From assembly GCF_004187715.1 (NCBI RefSeq), contig NZ_QZWF01000001.1, positions 310,001-374,000 on the forward strand: DNA of 64,000 nt, given 5' to 3'. The notes beneath the pieces were generated by a model that had not been told where the DNA came from, ran no database searches, and was given only the letters and a program-made list of their open reading frames with translations. The position numbers were made by a program, and so were the translations under genes. How positions within the stretch are numbered: the first letter of the stretch is position 1; each line of letters begins with the position of its first letter. Of the stretch, positions 25,276 to 33,649 are shown in pieces. The stretch is from Streptomyces sp. F001 (GTDB taxonomy: Bacteria; Actinomycetota; Actinomycetes; Streptomycetales; Streptomycetaceae).

Positions 25276-26631
25276 ATGTCGTCGAATCCGGTCGCCGAGA
25301 CCGTCGCCTCGCTGATGCCCAGGGCGAAGGCGGAACTCACCGAGCTGGTGGCCTTCAAGTCGGTGGCGGACTTCGACCAGTTCCCGCGGAGCGAGAGCGA
25401 GGGCGCCGCACGCTGGGTGGCGGACGCGCTGCGCGCCGAGGGCTTCGAGGACGTGGCGCTGCTCGACACCCCGGACGGGACGCAGTCGGTGTACGGCTAC
25501 CTGCCCGGTCCCGAGGGCGCGAAGACCGTCCTGCTCTACGCGCACTACGACGTGCAGCCGCCGCTGGACGAGGCCGCCTGGACGACCCCGCCCTTCGAGC
25601 TGACCGAGCGCGACGGCCGCTGGTACGGGCGCGGTGCCGCCGACTGCAAGGGCGGCGTGATCATGCACCTGTTGGCGCTGCGCGCGCTGAAGGCGAACGG
25701 CGGCGTGCCGGTGCACGTCAAGGTGATCGCCGAGGGGTCCGAGGAGACGGGCACGGGCGGCCTGGAGCGGTACGCCGAGGAGCACCCGGAGCTCCTGGAG
25801 GCCGACACGATCGTCATCGGCGACTCGGGCAACTTCCGCGTCGGGCTGCCGACGGTGACCTCGACCCTGCGGGGCATGACCCTCGTACGGGTGCAGGTCG
25901 ACACGCTCGAAGGCAACCTGCACTCGGGCCAGTTCGGCGGCGCGGCGCCCGACGCGCTGGCCGCACTGATCCGCGTACTGGACTCGCTGCGCGCCGAGGA
26001 CGGTTCGACGACGGTCGACGGACTCACGTCCGAGGCGCGGTGGAAGGGTCTGCAGTACGAGGACGAGCAGTTCCGCAAGGACGCCAAGGTGCTCGACGGC
26101 GTCGGTCTGATCGGCTCCGGTACGGTCGCCGACCGGATCTGGGCGCGTCCGGCGGTCACCGTGCTCGGTATCGACTGCCCGCCGGTCGTCGGCGCCACCC
26201 CGTCCGTGCAGGCGAGCGCCCGGGCGCTGATCAGTCTGCGGGTGCCGCCGGGCGTGGACGCGGCCGAGGCGACCAAGCTGCTCCAGGCGCACATCGAGGC
26301 CCACACTCCGTGGGGTGCGCGGGTGAGCACCGAGCAGATCGGCCAGGGCCAGGCGTTCCGCGCCGACACGACCAGCCCGGCGTACCAGGCGATGGCCGAC
26401 GCGATGGCGGTGGCATACCCGGGCCAGGAGATGCAGTACGCGGGGCAGGGCGGCTCGATCCCGCTGTGCAACACCCTCGCCGCGCTCTACCCGCGCGCGG
26501 AGATCCTCCTCATCGGTCTGAGCGAGCCGGAGGCCCAGATCCACGCCGTGGACGAGAGCGTGTCCCCCGAGGAACTGGAGCGGCTGTCGGTGGCGGAGGC
26601 CGTGTTCCTGCGCAACTACGCGGCGAGCTGA
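25276..26631 (+). CDS. M20 family dipeptidase
   Basis: The 451-residue zinc dipeptidase of the ArgE/DapE/CPG2 clan shows metal and catalytic residues in YAHYDVQPP (His, Asp), GRGAADCKGG (Asp), EGSEETG (Glu pair), IGDSG and, near the C-terminus, AQIHAVDESV (His). The dimerisation lid (about 195-310) contains LEGNLHSGQFGG. The start follows GAGGAGCGTGCCC. It is a housekeeping peptidase of the cytosol with no operon partner. Confidence 0.95.
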   Translation: MSSNPVAETVASLMPRAKAELTELVAFKSVADFDQFPRSESEGAARWVADALRAEGFEDVALLDTPDGTQSVYGYLPGPEGAKTVLLYAHYDVQPPLDEAAWTTPPFELTERDGRWYGRGAADCKGGVIMHLLALRALKANGGVPVHVKVIAEGSEETGTGGLERYAEEHPELLEADTIVIGDSGNFRVGLPTVTSTLRGMTLVRVQVDTLEGNLHSGQFGGAAPDALAALIRVLDSLRAEDGSTTVDGLTSEARWKGLQYEDEQFRKDAKVLDGVGLIGSGTVADRIWARPAVTVLGIDCPPVVGATPSVQASARALISLRVPPGVDAAEATKLLQAHIEAHTPWGARVSTEQIGQGQAFRADTTSPAYQAMADAMAVAYPGQEMQYAGQGGSIPLCNTLAALYPRAEILLIGLSEPEAQIHAVDESVSPEELERLSVAEAVFLRNYAAS

Positions 26632-26673
26632 CCGGCCTCCGCCACGCCCCCGACTGAGCGCGGACAGCTGCGC

Positions 26674-27717
26674 TCAGCCGACCGGGATCCCGGCCTCCAG
26701 GTAGAGCGCCGCGCCTCGTTCGCGGGCCCGCAGTGCCCAGCGCAGCCGCTCGTAGCGCACCGGCGGCAGCAGGCCGGCGGCCTCCTCCTCGGTGACGAAG
26801 CGCCAGGCGCGCAGCTCGGGTCCGGGCAGCAGCACCTCACGGGCCTCGGCGGAGTCGAGGCTTCCGCCGTCGAAGAGGAGGCGCAGCCCGCCGTAGCCGG
26901 GCGGTGCGGGCGCCTCCCAGTCGACGACCAGCAGGCGGGGTACGTCGTCGAGGTGGATCCCGGTCTCCTCGGCGACCTCGCGCATGCCGGCCCGGGCGGG
27001 CGCCTCGCCGGGTTCGACGACACCGCCGGGGAACTCCCAGCCCGCCTTGTAGGTGGGGTCGACGAGCAGCACGCGGCCCTTTTCGTCGAAGAGGAGGACA
27101 CCGGCGGCCAGCGTCTCGGCGGTGGGTTCGGGGGTCTGCACGATGTCACAGACGGGCGCGGCCCCGGAGGCGACGGCCTCGGCGATACGGGAGGCGGTCT
27201 CGTACGGGGGGAGGGCGCCGTTGTCGATGGGGTGGGCGTCGGCGGTCAGCCAGGAGGCGAGGGCGGCCTTGTACGGCTCGATGCGGTCGTACGACCACTG
27301 GCGTGTGCGTATCTCGCCGTCGGGCACGTCGGGCGGGAGCTCACGGTTCGCTATTCGGTCGCGCAGGATCGTTTCGGCCGGGGTGAGAAGCACATGCCGG
27401 ACGGCGATACGGCGGGCTGCGAGACCGCCGAAGATCTCGTCGCGGTACTCCTGGCGCAGCAGGGTCATGGGCACGACGAGGGTGCCGCCGAGTTCGGCGA
27501 GCAGCGCGGCCGCGGTGTCGATGACGAGGCGTCGCCAGATCGGCAGGTCCTGGAAGTCGCCGACCTCGGCGAGGCGTTTGGCCGGCAACAGGTGTGTCAG
27601 TTCGCCGCCGATGACCTCGGGGTCGAAGAGCGTGCTGTTCGGGATCAGTTCGATCAGTTCCCGTGCGGTGGTGGTCTTCCCCGCACCGAACGCGCCGTTG
27701 ATCCAGACGACGGTCAC
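26674..27717 (-). CDS. TmrB-like P-loop kinase fused to a NUDIX hydrolase
   Basis: The 347-residue protein has two domains. Residues 1-180 form a P-loop ATPase with VWINGAFGAGKTTTARELIE and LFDPEVIGGELTHLLP, resembling tunicamycin-resistance protein TmrB. Residues 200-347 form a NUDIX hydrolase with the Nudix box GGVVEPGEAPARAGMREVAEETG (given as position about 245-267). GTG is the start, with GAGGGGGAAAC upstream. The substrate is unknown; the fusion suggests linked phosphorylation and cleavage of a nucleotide-type compound. Confidence 0.88.
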   Translation of the reverse strand: MTVVWINGAFGAGKTTTARELIELIPNSTLFDPEVIGGELTHLLPAKRLAEVGDFQDLPIWRRLVIDTAAALLAELGGTLVVPMTLLRQEYRDEIFGGLAARRIAVRHVLLTPAETILRDRIANRELPPDVPDGEIRTRQWSYDRIEPYKAALASWLTADAHPIDNGALPPYETASRIAEAVASGAAPVCDIVQTPEPTAETLAAGVLLFDEKGRVLLVDPTYKAGWEFPGGVVEPGEAPARAGMREVAEETGIHLDDVPRLLVVDWEAPAPPGYGGLRLLFDGGSLDSAEAREVLLPGPELRAWRFVTEEEAAGLLPPVRYERLRWALRARERGAALYLEAGIPVG

Positions 27718-27804
27718 GTTTCCCCCTCTTCTGTTGGACCCCTGTGGCTTGCCCGTTCCACCCTGCCACGGAAACCAGGCCCAGTTGAGGGTGCACAAGC
27801 GGAA

Positions 27805-27833
27805 GCGCCGGCACCCCGTTCCAGGGCCGGCGC
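27805..27833 (-). terminator. Hairpin after the small secreted protein gene
   Basis: GCGCCGGC (27805-27812) and GCCGGCGC (27826-27833) form an 8-bp GC stem with a 13-nt loop. It lies 27 bp past the stop codon of the minus-strand gene at 27860 and could also serve as insulation for the kinase-NUDIX promoter. Confidence 0.5.
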
Positions 27834-27859
27834 CTCGCGGTGCGGCTGTGGCCGCTGCG

Positions 27860-28048
27860 TCAGTTCTCCTGCCCGCCAGGGGTGCGGTCGTCCAGGGTCG
27901 GACCGTCGGTCACGCCGGTCCTGTCGAGGGTGCTGAGGGTGTCGTCCACCTTGCCCGGCTCTTCACCGCCGGCCTGGGAGGGGGTGACCGCCGCGACGAC
28001 GAATCCGGTGGCGAGGGAGGCGATGGCGAGCATGCTGCGCTTCTTCAT
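27860..28048 (-). CDS. Small secreted protein of unknown function
   Basis: The predicted product has 62 residues: MKKRSMLAIASLATGFVVAA forms a clear signal peptide cleaved near TPSQA, leaving an acidic 37-residue tail (GGEEPGKVDDTLSTLDRTG onwards). No cysteines or known motifs. The start is chosen at MKK because the signal peptide begins there. No function can be assigned. Confidence 0.6.
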   Translation of the reverse strand: MKKRSMLAIASLATGFVVAAVTPSQAGGEEPGKVDDTLSTLDRTGVTDGPTLDDRTPGGQEN

Positions 28049-28153
28049 GCCCCGTTCAACCGACGGACCCGGTCCGGGGTCACGCACCTGTCCCGGGTCT
28101 GTCGGCTCGGGGGACCCTGTCCGACCGGGGATGAACGTTCCTGCCGGCGGCGC

Positions 28154-29107
28154 TCACACCCCCGCCGCCGTGGTGTCCGTCCGGCTCGCCAGGGCGGCCG
28201 CGGCGGCCCCCACCAGGCCCGCGTCCGTGCCCATCTGAGCCGGCATCACCTTCAGCCCTTGGACGAACGACAGCGTCGCGTAGTCGCCGAGGGCCTTGCG
28301 CAGGGGGGAGAAGAGGACGTCGCCCGCCTTGCCCACTCCCCCGCCGATGACCGCGATGTCGATCTCGACGAGAGTCGCGGTGGCCGCGATACCGGCAGCC
28401 AGGGCCTGGGCGGCGCGTTCGAAGGAGGCCACGGCGACCGGGTCGCCGACGCGTGCGGCGGCGGCCACCGCGGCGGCGGAGGTGTCGCCGTCGGGGCCGG
28501 GCCGCCAGCCGGCCTCCACGGCGCGGCGCGCGATGTTGGGGCCGCTGGCGATGCGCTCCACACAGCCGCGCGCACCGCACGGGCAGGGATCGCCGTCGAG
28601 GTCCACGCTGATGTGACCGATGTGGCCTGCGTTGCCGGTGGGGCCAGGGTGAAGGCGGCCGTTCAGGACCAGGCCACCGCCGACGCCGGTGGAGACCACC
28701 ATGCACAGCGCGTTGTCGTGGCCTCGTGCGGCGCCCTGCCAGTGCTCGGCGGCGGTGATCGCGACGCCGTCGCCGATCAGCTCGACGGGCAGTCCGCCGG
28801 CCGCAGCCCGGACCCGCTCCACGAGGGGGTAGTCGCGCCAGCCGGGCACGTTCACGGGGCTGACCGTGCCCGCCGAGGCGTCCACCGGACCTGCGCTGCC
28901 GATGCCGACGGCGTTCGCGCGGCCCCACAGCGGCGCCGCGGTCAGCTCGCCGATCACCTCCTCGACCGCCCGCATCACGGTGTCGCCGTCCTGCTGGGCG
29001 GGCGTGGGGCGCTGGGCGCGCACCACGATCCGGCCGCCGCCGTCCACCAGCCCGCCTGCAATCTTGGTACCGCCGATGTCGAGCGCGGCCACGAGGTCGG
29101 TGTGCAT
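28154..29107 (-). CDS. ROK family sugar kinase
   Basis: The 317-residue protein has the N-terminal ATP-binding motif ALDIGGTKIAGGLVD, substrate-binding HIGHISVDLDG with the ROK zinc motif CPCGARGCVE, and GGGVGKAGDVLFSPL near the C-terminus. ROK kinases phosphorylate glucose, N-acetylmannosamine or related sugars; the exact substrate is unknown. No HTH is present, so it is an enzyme rather than a ROK repressor. It is divergent from a LacI regulator, with a perfect operator between them. Confidence 0.92.
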   Translation of the reverse strand: MHTDLVAALDIGGTKIAGGLVDGGGRIVVRAQRPTPAQQDGDTVMRAVEEVIGELTAAPLWGRANAVGIGSAGPVDASAGTVSPVNVPGWRDYPLVERVRAAAGGLPVELIGDGVAITAAEHWQGAARGHDNALCMVVSTGVGGGLVLNGRLHPGPTGNAGHIGHISVDLDGDPCPCGARGCVERIASGPNIARRAVEAGWRPGPDGDTSAAAVAAAARVGDPVAVASFERAAQALAAGIAATATLVEIDIAVIGGGVGKAGDVLFSPLRKALGDYATLSFVQGLKVMPAQMGTDAGLVGAAAAALASRTDTTAAGV

Positions 29108-29204
29108 CAGTGTCGGATCTCCCCGTCAACCTGGGTAAAAGGGCTGGCCGGTCCAGCGGTGGGGCGTGGGCCGGAGATTGCGGTGGACAGTCTCCCCTGC
29201 GTCT

Positions 29205-29216
29205 GACAACGTTGTC
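29205..29216. promoter_or_regulatory. LacI-type operator GACAACGTTGTC
   Basis: This is a 12-bp perfect palindrome centred on the CG expected for LacI-family sites. It overlaps the likely -35 (CTGACA) of the lacI promoter, whose -10 TATGCT is at 29224-29229, and lies 98 bp from the ROK kinase start. Dual control of both genes is inferred. Confidence 0.75.
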
Positions 29217-29298
29217 CAGGCTCTATGCTCGACGCCACATCCTCATACAAACCATGGACCGACGCATCCCCGTGGACCACAGGACAGGACACCGCACC

Positions 29299-30360
29299 GT
29301 GCCCGAGACCCACCGCCGAGCAGACCGCCTCTCCGCGCCTCTCTCCGCGAACCGCTACGGCAACCGGCCGACCATGAAGGACGTCGCGGCCCGTGCCGGG
29401 GTCGGACTGAAGACGGTCTCCCGGGTCGTCAACGGTGAACCGGGGGTCACGCCGGAGACCGAGCGCCGTGTCCAGGAGGCCATCGAGGCGCTCGGCTTCC
29501 GGCGCAACGACAGCGCGCGGGTGCTGCGCAAGGGCCGTACGGCCAGCATCGGGCTGGTCCTGGAGGACCTGGCCGACCCGTTCTACGGGCCGCTCAGCCG
29601 TGCGGTCGAGGAGGTGGCGCGCGCCCACGGCGCCCTGTTGATCAACGGTTCCAGCGCCGAGGACCCCGAGCGCGAGCAGGAGCTGGTGCTGGCGCTGTGC
29701 GCGCGGCGGGTGGACGGGCTGGTCGTCATCCCGGCCGGTGACGACCACCGCTATCTGGAACCCGAGCTCAAAGCGGGCGTCGCCACGGTGTTCGTGGACC
29801 GTCCGGCCGGGAAGATCGACGCCGATGTCGTCCTGTCGGACAGCTACGGCGGCGCCCGGGACGGCGTCGCGCACCTGATCGCGCACGGTCACCGGCGGAT
29901 CGGTTTCATCGGCGACATGCCCCGTATCCACACCGCGGCGGAGCGGCTGCGCGGCTACCGGGCGGCGATGGAGGACGCCGGCATACCGGTCGAGGAGTCC
30001 TGGATGTCCCTGGGCATCACCGATCCGCTCCGGGTGCGCCGGGCGGCCGAGGAGATGCTCTCCGGCCCCGCCCCGGTCACCGCGGTCTTCGCGGGCAACA
30101 ACCGCGTGACGGTCACCGTGATCCGTGTCCTGGCCGAGCAGTCCCGGCAGGTCGCCCTGGTCGGATTCGACGACATCGAACTCGCCGATCTGCTCCAGCC
30201 GGGCATCACCGTCGTCGCCCAGGACGCGGCTGCCCTCGGCCGCACCGCCGCGGAGCGGCTGTTCCGCCAGCTGGACGGCTCGCTCGTCGTCCCGGAGCGC
30301 ATCGAACTGCCGACCCGGCTGATCACCCGCGGCTCGGGCGAGCTGCCGCCGGCGGACTGA
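29299..30360 (+). CDS. LacI family transcriptional regulator
   Basis: The 353-residue protein has an N-terminal LacI HTH and hinge (NRPTMKDVAARAGVGLKTVSRVVNGEPGVTPETERRV region, about 23-57) and a periplasmic-binding-protein-like sensor domain (TASIGLVLEDLADPFYG to VVPERIELPTRLI). GTG at 29299 follows AGGACAGGAC. An ATG at 29254 is in frame but lacks a ribosome binding site. It is probably autoregulated and controls the ROK kinase; the inducer sugar is unknown. Confidence 0.92.
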   Translation: MPETHRRADRLSAPLSANRYGNRPTMKDVAARAGVGLKTVSRVVNGEPGVTPETERRVQEAIEALGFRRNDSARVLRKGRTASIGLVLEDLADPFYGPLSRAVEEVARAHGALLINGSSAEDPEREQELVLALCARRVDGLVVIPAGDDHRYLEPELKAGVATVFVDRPAGKIDADVVLSDSYGGARDGVAHLIAHGHRRIGFIGDMPRIHTAAERLRGYRAAMEDAGIPVEESWMSLGITDPLRVRRAAEEMLSGPAPVTAVFAGNNRVTVTVIRVLAEQSRQVALVGFDDIELADLLQPGITVVAQDAAALGRTAAERLFRQLDGSLVVPERIELPTRLITRGSGELPPAD

Positions 30361-30367
30361 GCGGCCG

Positions 30368-31174
30368 ATGGAGGACCACCCGAAGCAGCAACGGCATGAC
30401 GGGCCCGGCCGCACCCTGGAGGCACTGGGACTGGCGGAGGCTCCCCGCGAACGTCCGCTGAGCTATCCGGGTGCCTGGCCGCAGGCGTCGGGGCTGCTCG
30501 ACGGGGACCGGCTGCTGCCGCTCACCCGTCTGGTGCACGAGGACCGCACCCCGGTCCTCGCCGTCGGCTCCAACGCCTGCCCCGGCCAACTGCGCCACAA
30601 GATGGCCGAGTTCGGGATCACCTCGCCCGTCCCGATGGTCAAGACCCGGGTCACCGGCATCGACGTGGGTGTCTCCGCCCACGTGAGCCGCCTCGGCTAT
30701 GTGAGCGCCTCTCCCTTCGACGCGCCGGGAGTCGTACGGGAGTTGTTCATCACCTGGCTCGACGCCGAGCAGCTCGCGGTGATCGATGCGAGTGAGGGCG
30801 TGCCGCTGCCGCACGGCAACTTCGCCCGCGCCTGGCTGCCCGCGCCCGAGGTGCGGATCGAGTTGGAGAACGGCGAGCCACTGCCCGGCGCGTACGTGTA
30901 CGTCAACCGCCATGGCGTCCTGCACAACGGCTCCCCCGGGCCCCGCACGCATCCCGGGCAGCGCGCCCTGCTCACCGAACTCCTCGTCGCCCTGCCCCGG
31001 TTGCGAAAGCTGTTCGGCGCCACGCCCGCGGAGTTCTGCGCACGGGCCCGCGCCGACCGGCAGTTGTGCGAGCGGGGCACACGCCTGTTCGCCGAGGAGA
31101 AGCTGGTGACGGCCTCCGGCCTGGAGCGGTACGTACGAGCTCAGCAGACCGGGAGTCCGGGTACCGGGGCGTAA
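30368..31174 (+). CDS. Uncharacterised protein with a gamma-glutamylcyclotransferase-like motif
   Basis: The 268-residue soluble protein starts eight bases after the lacI stop, so the two are probably cotranscribed. PVLAVGSNACPGQLRHKM recalls the YGSN substrate loop of the AIG2/gamma-glutamylcyclotransferase fold, and ELFITWLDAEQLAVIDASEG would be the matching second strand. The catalytic Glu is not certain. No specific function is recognised; the link to sugar metabolism rests only on position. Confidence 0.7.
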   Translation: MEDHPKQQRHDGPGRTLEALGLAEAPRERPLSYPGAWPQASGLLDGDRLLPLTRLVHEDRTPVLAVGSNACPGQLRHKMAEFGITSPVPMVKTRVTGIDVGVSAHVSRLGYVSASPFDAPGVVRELFITWLDAEQLAVIDASEGVPLPHGNFARAWLPAPEVRIELENGEPLPGAYVYVNRHGVLHNGSPGPRTHPGQRALLTELLVALPRLRKLFGATPAEFCARARADRQLCERGTRLFAEEKLVTASGLERYVRAQQTGSPGTGA

Positions 31175-31185
31175 GTTGTGAGCCG

Positions 31186-32490
31186 CTACTTGGCCGAGGC
31201 CGTCAGATCGCCCCGCCGGGGCGCCGCGAAGCCCTCCAGGTCGGTCCGGGTCAGGCCGGTCAGCCGGGCGACCTCGGCGATGTCCAGGGCCCCGCAGTCC
31301 AGGCCGCGCAGCAGGTAGCCGCTGAGGGCCTTGGCGGTGGCCGGCTCGTCCATGACGTCGCCGCCGATGCGGCCCGCGTAGCGGGCGAGGCGGGCGGCGG
31401 CCTGTTCGAAGCCCTCGCGGTAGAAGGCGTAGACGGCCGCGTAGCGGGTCGGGAGGTGACCGGGGTGCATGTCCCAGCCCTGGTAGTAGGCGCGGGCCAG
31501 GGCGCGGCGGGTGAGGCTGTAGTGCAGGCGCCAGGCGTCGTGGACCTGCTCGGTCGGGCCGACCGGCAGGACGTTGGTGGAGCCGTCCGACACGCGGACG
31601 CCGGTGCCCGCGGCGGCGACCTGCATGATCGCCTTGGCGTGGTCGGCAGCCGGGTGGTCGCCGGCCTGGTAGGCGGCGGAGACACCGAGGCAGGCGCTGT
31701 AGTCGAAGGTGCCGTAGTGCAGTCCGGTGGCGCGGCCCTCGGCGGCCTGGATCATCCGGGCGACGGTGGCGGTGCCGTCGGTGGCGAGGATGGACTGGCT
31801 GGTCTCGATCTGTATCTCGAAGCCGAGCCGCCCGGCCTCCAGCGCGTGCGCCTTCTCGAAGGCCTCGAGGAGCCGGACCATGGCGGTGACCTGCTCGGGG
31901 TAGGTGACCTTGGGCAGGGTGAGGACCAGCCCGTCGGGCAGGCCGCCGGCCTTCATCAGGCCGGTGAGGAAGATGTCGAGGGTGCGGATGCCCCGGTCCC
32001 GGACGGCGGCCTCCATGCACTTCATGCGGATGCCCATGTACGGGGCCGCGGCGCCTTTCTCATAGGCCTCGGCGATCAGCCGGGCCGCGCGGGCGGCCGT
32101 CTCGTCCTCCTCGGCGTCGGGGCGGGGGCCGTAGCCGTCCTCGAAGTCGACGCGCAGGTCTTCGATCGGCTCACGCTCCAGCTTGGCGCGGACCCGGTCG
32201 TGGACGGGCTCGGCGAGGTCGTCGGGGAGGCCGAGGACGGCTGCGAAGGAGGCGGCGTCCGGTGCGTGTGCGTCGAGGGCGGCAAGGGCCTGCTCGCCCC
32301 AGGAGCGGATGGTGTCGGCGGCGAAGGCGTCGCCGGGGACGTAGACGGTGTGGACGGGCTGGCGGGTGCCGGGGTCTCCGGGGTAGCAGCGCTCCAGTTC
32401 GGCGTCGACCGGTGCGAGGGAGGCGCTGATCTCCTCGCTGACCGTGCCCGCCAGGCTCGTCGCCACCTGCTCCTGCTGACCCTGACCCAT
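31186..32490 (-). CDS. DUF6986 / aldolase-citrate lyase-like protein
   Basis: The 434-residue protein has a HpcH/HpaI-citrate lyase TIM-barrel pattern: IEDLRVDFEDGYG, PYMGIRMKCMEAAVRDRGIRT, GLVLTLPKVTYPEQV, FEIQIETSQSIL and GLHYGTFDYSACLG with Asp/Glu suited to Mg2+. Members make or break C-C bonds next to a carboxylate; the substrate is unknown. The start MGQGQQEQVA follows GGAGGGTGTGGG. A pair of inverted repeats precedes it, suggesting tight control of a catabolic gene. It is convergent with the upstream cyclotransferase-like gene. Confidence 0.82.
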   Translation of the reverse strand: MGQGQQEQVATSLAGTVSEEISASLAPVDAELERCYPGDPGTRQPVHTVYVPGDAFAADTIRSWGEQALAALDAHAPDAASFAAVLGLPDDLAEPVHDRVRAKLEREPIEDLRVDFEDGYGPRPDAEEDETAARAARLIAEAYEKGAAAPYMGIRMKCMEAAVRDRGIRTLDIFLTGLMKAGGLPDGLVLTLPKVTYPEQVTAMVRLLEAFEKAHALEAGRLGFEIQIETSQSILATDGTATVARMIQAAEGRATGLHYGTFDYSACLGVSAAYQAGDHPAADHAKAIMQVAAAGTGVRVSDGSTNVLPVGPTEQVHDAWRLHYSLTRRALARAYYQGWDMHPGHLPTRYAAVYAFYREGFEQAAARLARYAGRIGGDVMDEPATAKALSGYLLRGLDCGALDIAEVARLTGLTRTDLEGFAAPRRGDLTASAK

Positions 32491-32506
32491 CCCACACCCT
32501 CCAACT

Positions 32507-32541
32507 TTCCGCTTTACGGAATCAACAATCCGTAGAACGAA
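32507..32541. promoter_or_regulatory. Paired inverted repeats upstream of the DUF6986 gene
   Basis: TTCCG-CTTTA-CGGAA (32507-32521) is a perfect inverted repeat. TCCGT-AGA-ACGAA (32529-32541), 22 bp on, is a related imperfect one. They lie 17-51 bp upstream of the start codon in an AT-rich stretch. The form recalls IclR/AllR-type operators of purine/allantoin catabolism, but the regulator is not in view. Confidence 0.5.
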
Positions 32542-32686
32542 GTTATCCGGGGAGCTTCCGCCTGGTCAACACCGCTTCCTTACGGTGCCACCGCGAACTT
32601 TCGACATGTTCACGCTCATCTCATGCGGCGGTAGAACACTTCGGTACGCACGACTCCGCCCGGCAGTCCCCAACGAAGGAGCCACC

Positions 32687-33592
32687 GTGCCGAACCACAG
32701 CCGAGTCACGCGCCGTCTGGGCCTGAAGACCGCGTTAGCCGCAGCGGTCGCCCTGCCCCTGTCCAGTACAGCACTGTCCCCGTCGCCCGCGTCGGCCGAG
32801 GTTTCCGCCGGCCGGCGCCTGGAGGCCATGTCCTTCAACCTGCGCTTCGCGAGCACCAGCGAACCGAACAGCTGGGCGGTGCGCAGACCGGTGATGCGCG
32901 AACTGCTGCGCCGCGAGCGCCCACACGTCATCGGCACCCAGGAGGGCCTCTACCAGCAGTTGCAGGACATCGAGGCCGACCTCGGGCCGCACCACGACTG
33001 GATCGGCACGGGCCGTGCGGGCGGCAGCCGCGACGAGTTCATGGCGATCTTCTACGACACGCGCCGTCTCGCCCCCGTCGAGTACGACCACTTCTGGCTC
33101 TCCGACACCCCGGACGTGATCGGGTCGAACACCTGGGGCGGCGGGTCCATCCGCATGGTCACCTGGGTCCGCTTCCGCGATCTGCGGGACGCCGGCCGGG
33201 AGTTCTACTTCCTCAACACCCACCTCGACAACCGCAGCCAGGACGCACGCGCGCGTGCCGCCGACCTGACCGTGCAGCGGATCTCCGGGCTGGACCGTTC
33301 GCTGCCGCTGCTGGTGACCGGCGACTTCAACATTGCGGCCCACAAGGACCCGGTCTACGACACGATGCTGGGCGCCGGGCTCGTCGACACCTGGGAGACG
33401 GCGGCCGAGCGCAGCGCGCTGTACGCGACGTTCCACGGTTACCGGCCGCTGACACCGGGCGGCGACCGCATCGACTGGATTCTGGCCACGCCGGGCGTCA
33501 CCGTGCACCGGGCGGACATCAACACCTTCTCCGTGGACGGGCAGTTCCCGAGCGACCATCTGCCGGTCCAGGCGTCGCTGACCCTGGGATGA
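32687..33592 (+). CDS. Secreted endonuclease/exonuclease/phosphatase family protein with TTA codon
   Basis: The 301-residue protein starts at GTG with GAAGGAGCCACC upstream. The signal region VTRRLGLKTALAAAVALPL, ending near ASA, contains a twin arginine, so Tat export is possible. The EEP fold shows GTQEGLYQQL (catalytic Glu), NTHLDN, LVTGDFN (Asp/Asn) and PSDHLPV (Asp-His). Members hydrolyse phosphodiesters, nucleic acids or phospholipids. Codon 17 is TTA (32735-32737), inside the signal peptide, so expression should depend on bldA tRNA and thus on developmental stage (inference). Confidence 0.88.
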   Translation: MPNHSRVTRRLGLKTALAAAVALPLSSTALSPSPASAEVSAGRRLEAMSFNLRFASTSEPNSWAVRRPVMRELLRRERPHVIGTQEGLYQQLQDIEADLGPHHDWIGTGRAGGSRDEFMAIFYDTRRLAPVEYDHFWLSDTPDVIGSNTWGGGSIRMVTWVRFRDLRDAGREFYFLNTHLDNRSQDARARAADLTVQRISGLDRSLPLLVTGDFNIAAHKDPVYDTMLGAGLVDTWETAAERSALYATFHGYRPLTPGGDRIDWILATPGVTVHRADINTFSVDGQFPSDHLPVQASLTLG

Positions 33593-33595
33593 GCC

Positions 33596-33632
33596 GAGGC
33601 CCCCGTGACCGGCGCGTGGTCACGGGGGCCTC
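33596..33632. terminator. Bidirectional hairpin terminator between the EEP gene and etfA
   Basis: GAGGCCCCCGTGACC (33596-33610) pairs exactly with GGTCACGGGGGCCTC (33618-33632), a 15-bp stem with a 7-nt loop. It sits between two convergent genes, 4 bp after one stop codon and 18 bp from the other. Confidence 0.85.
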
Positions 33633-33649
33633 GTACAGCCTGCGGACGA

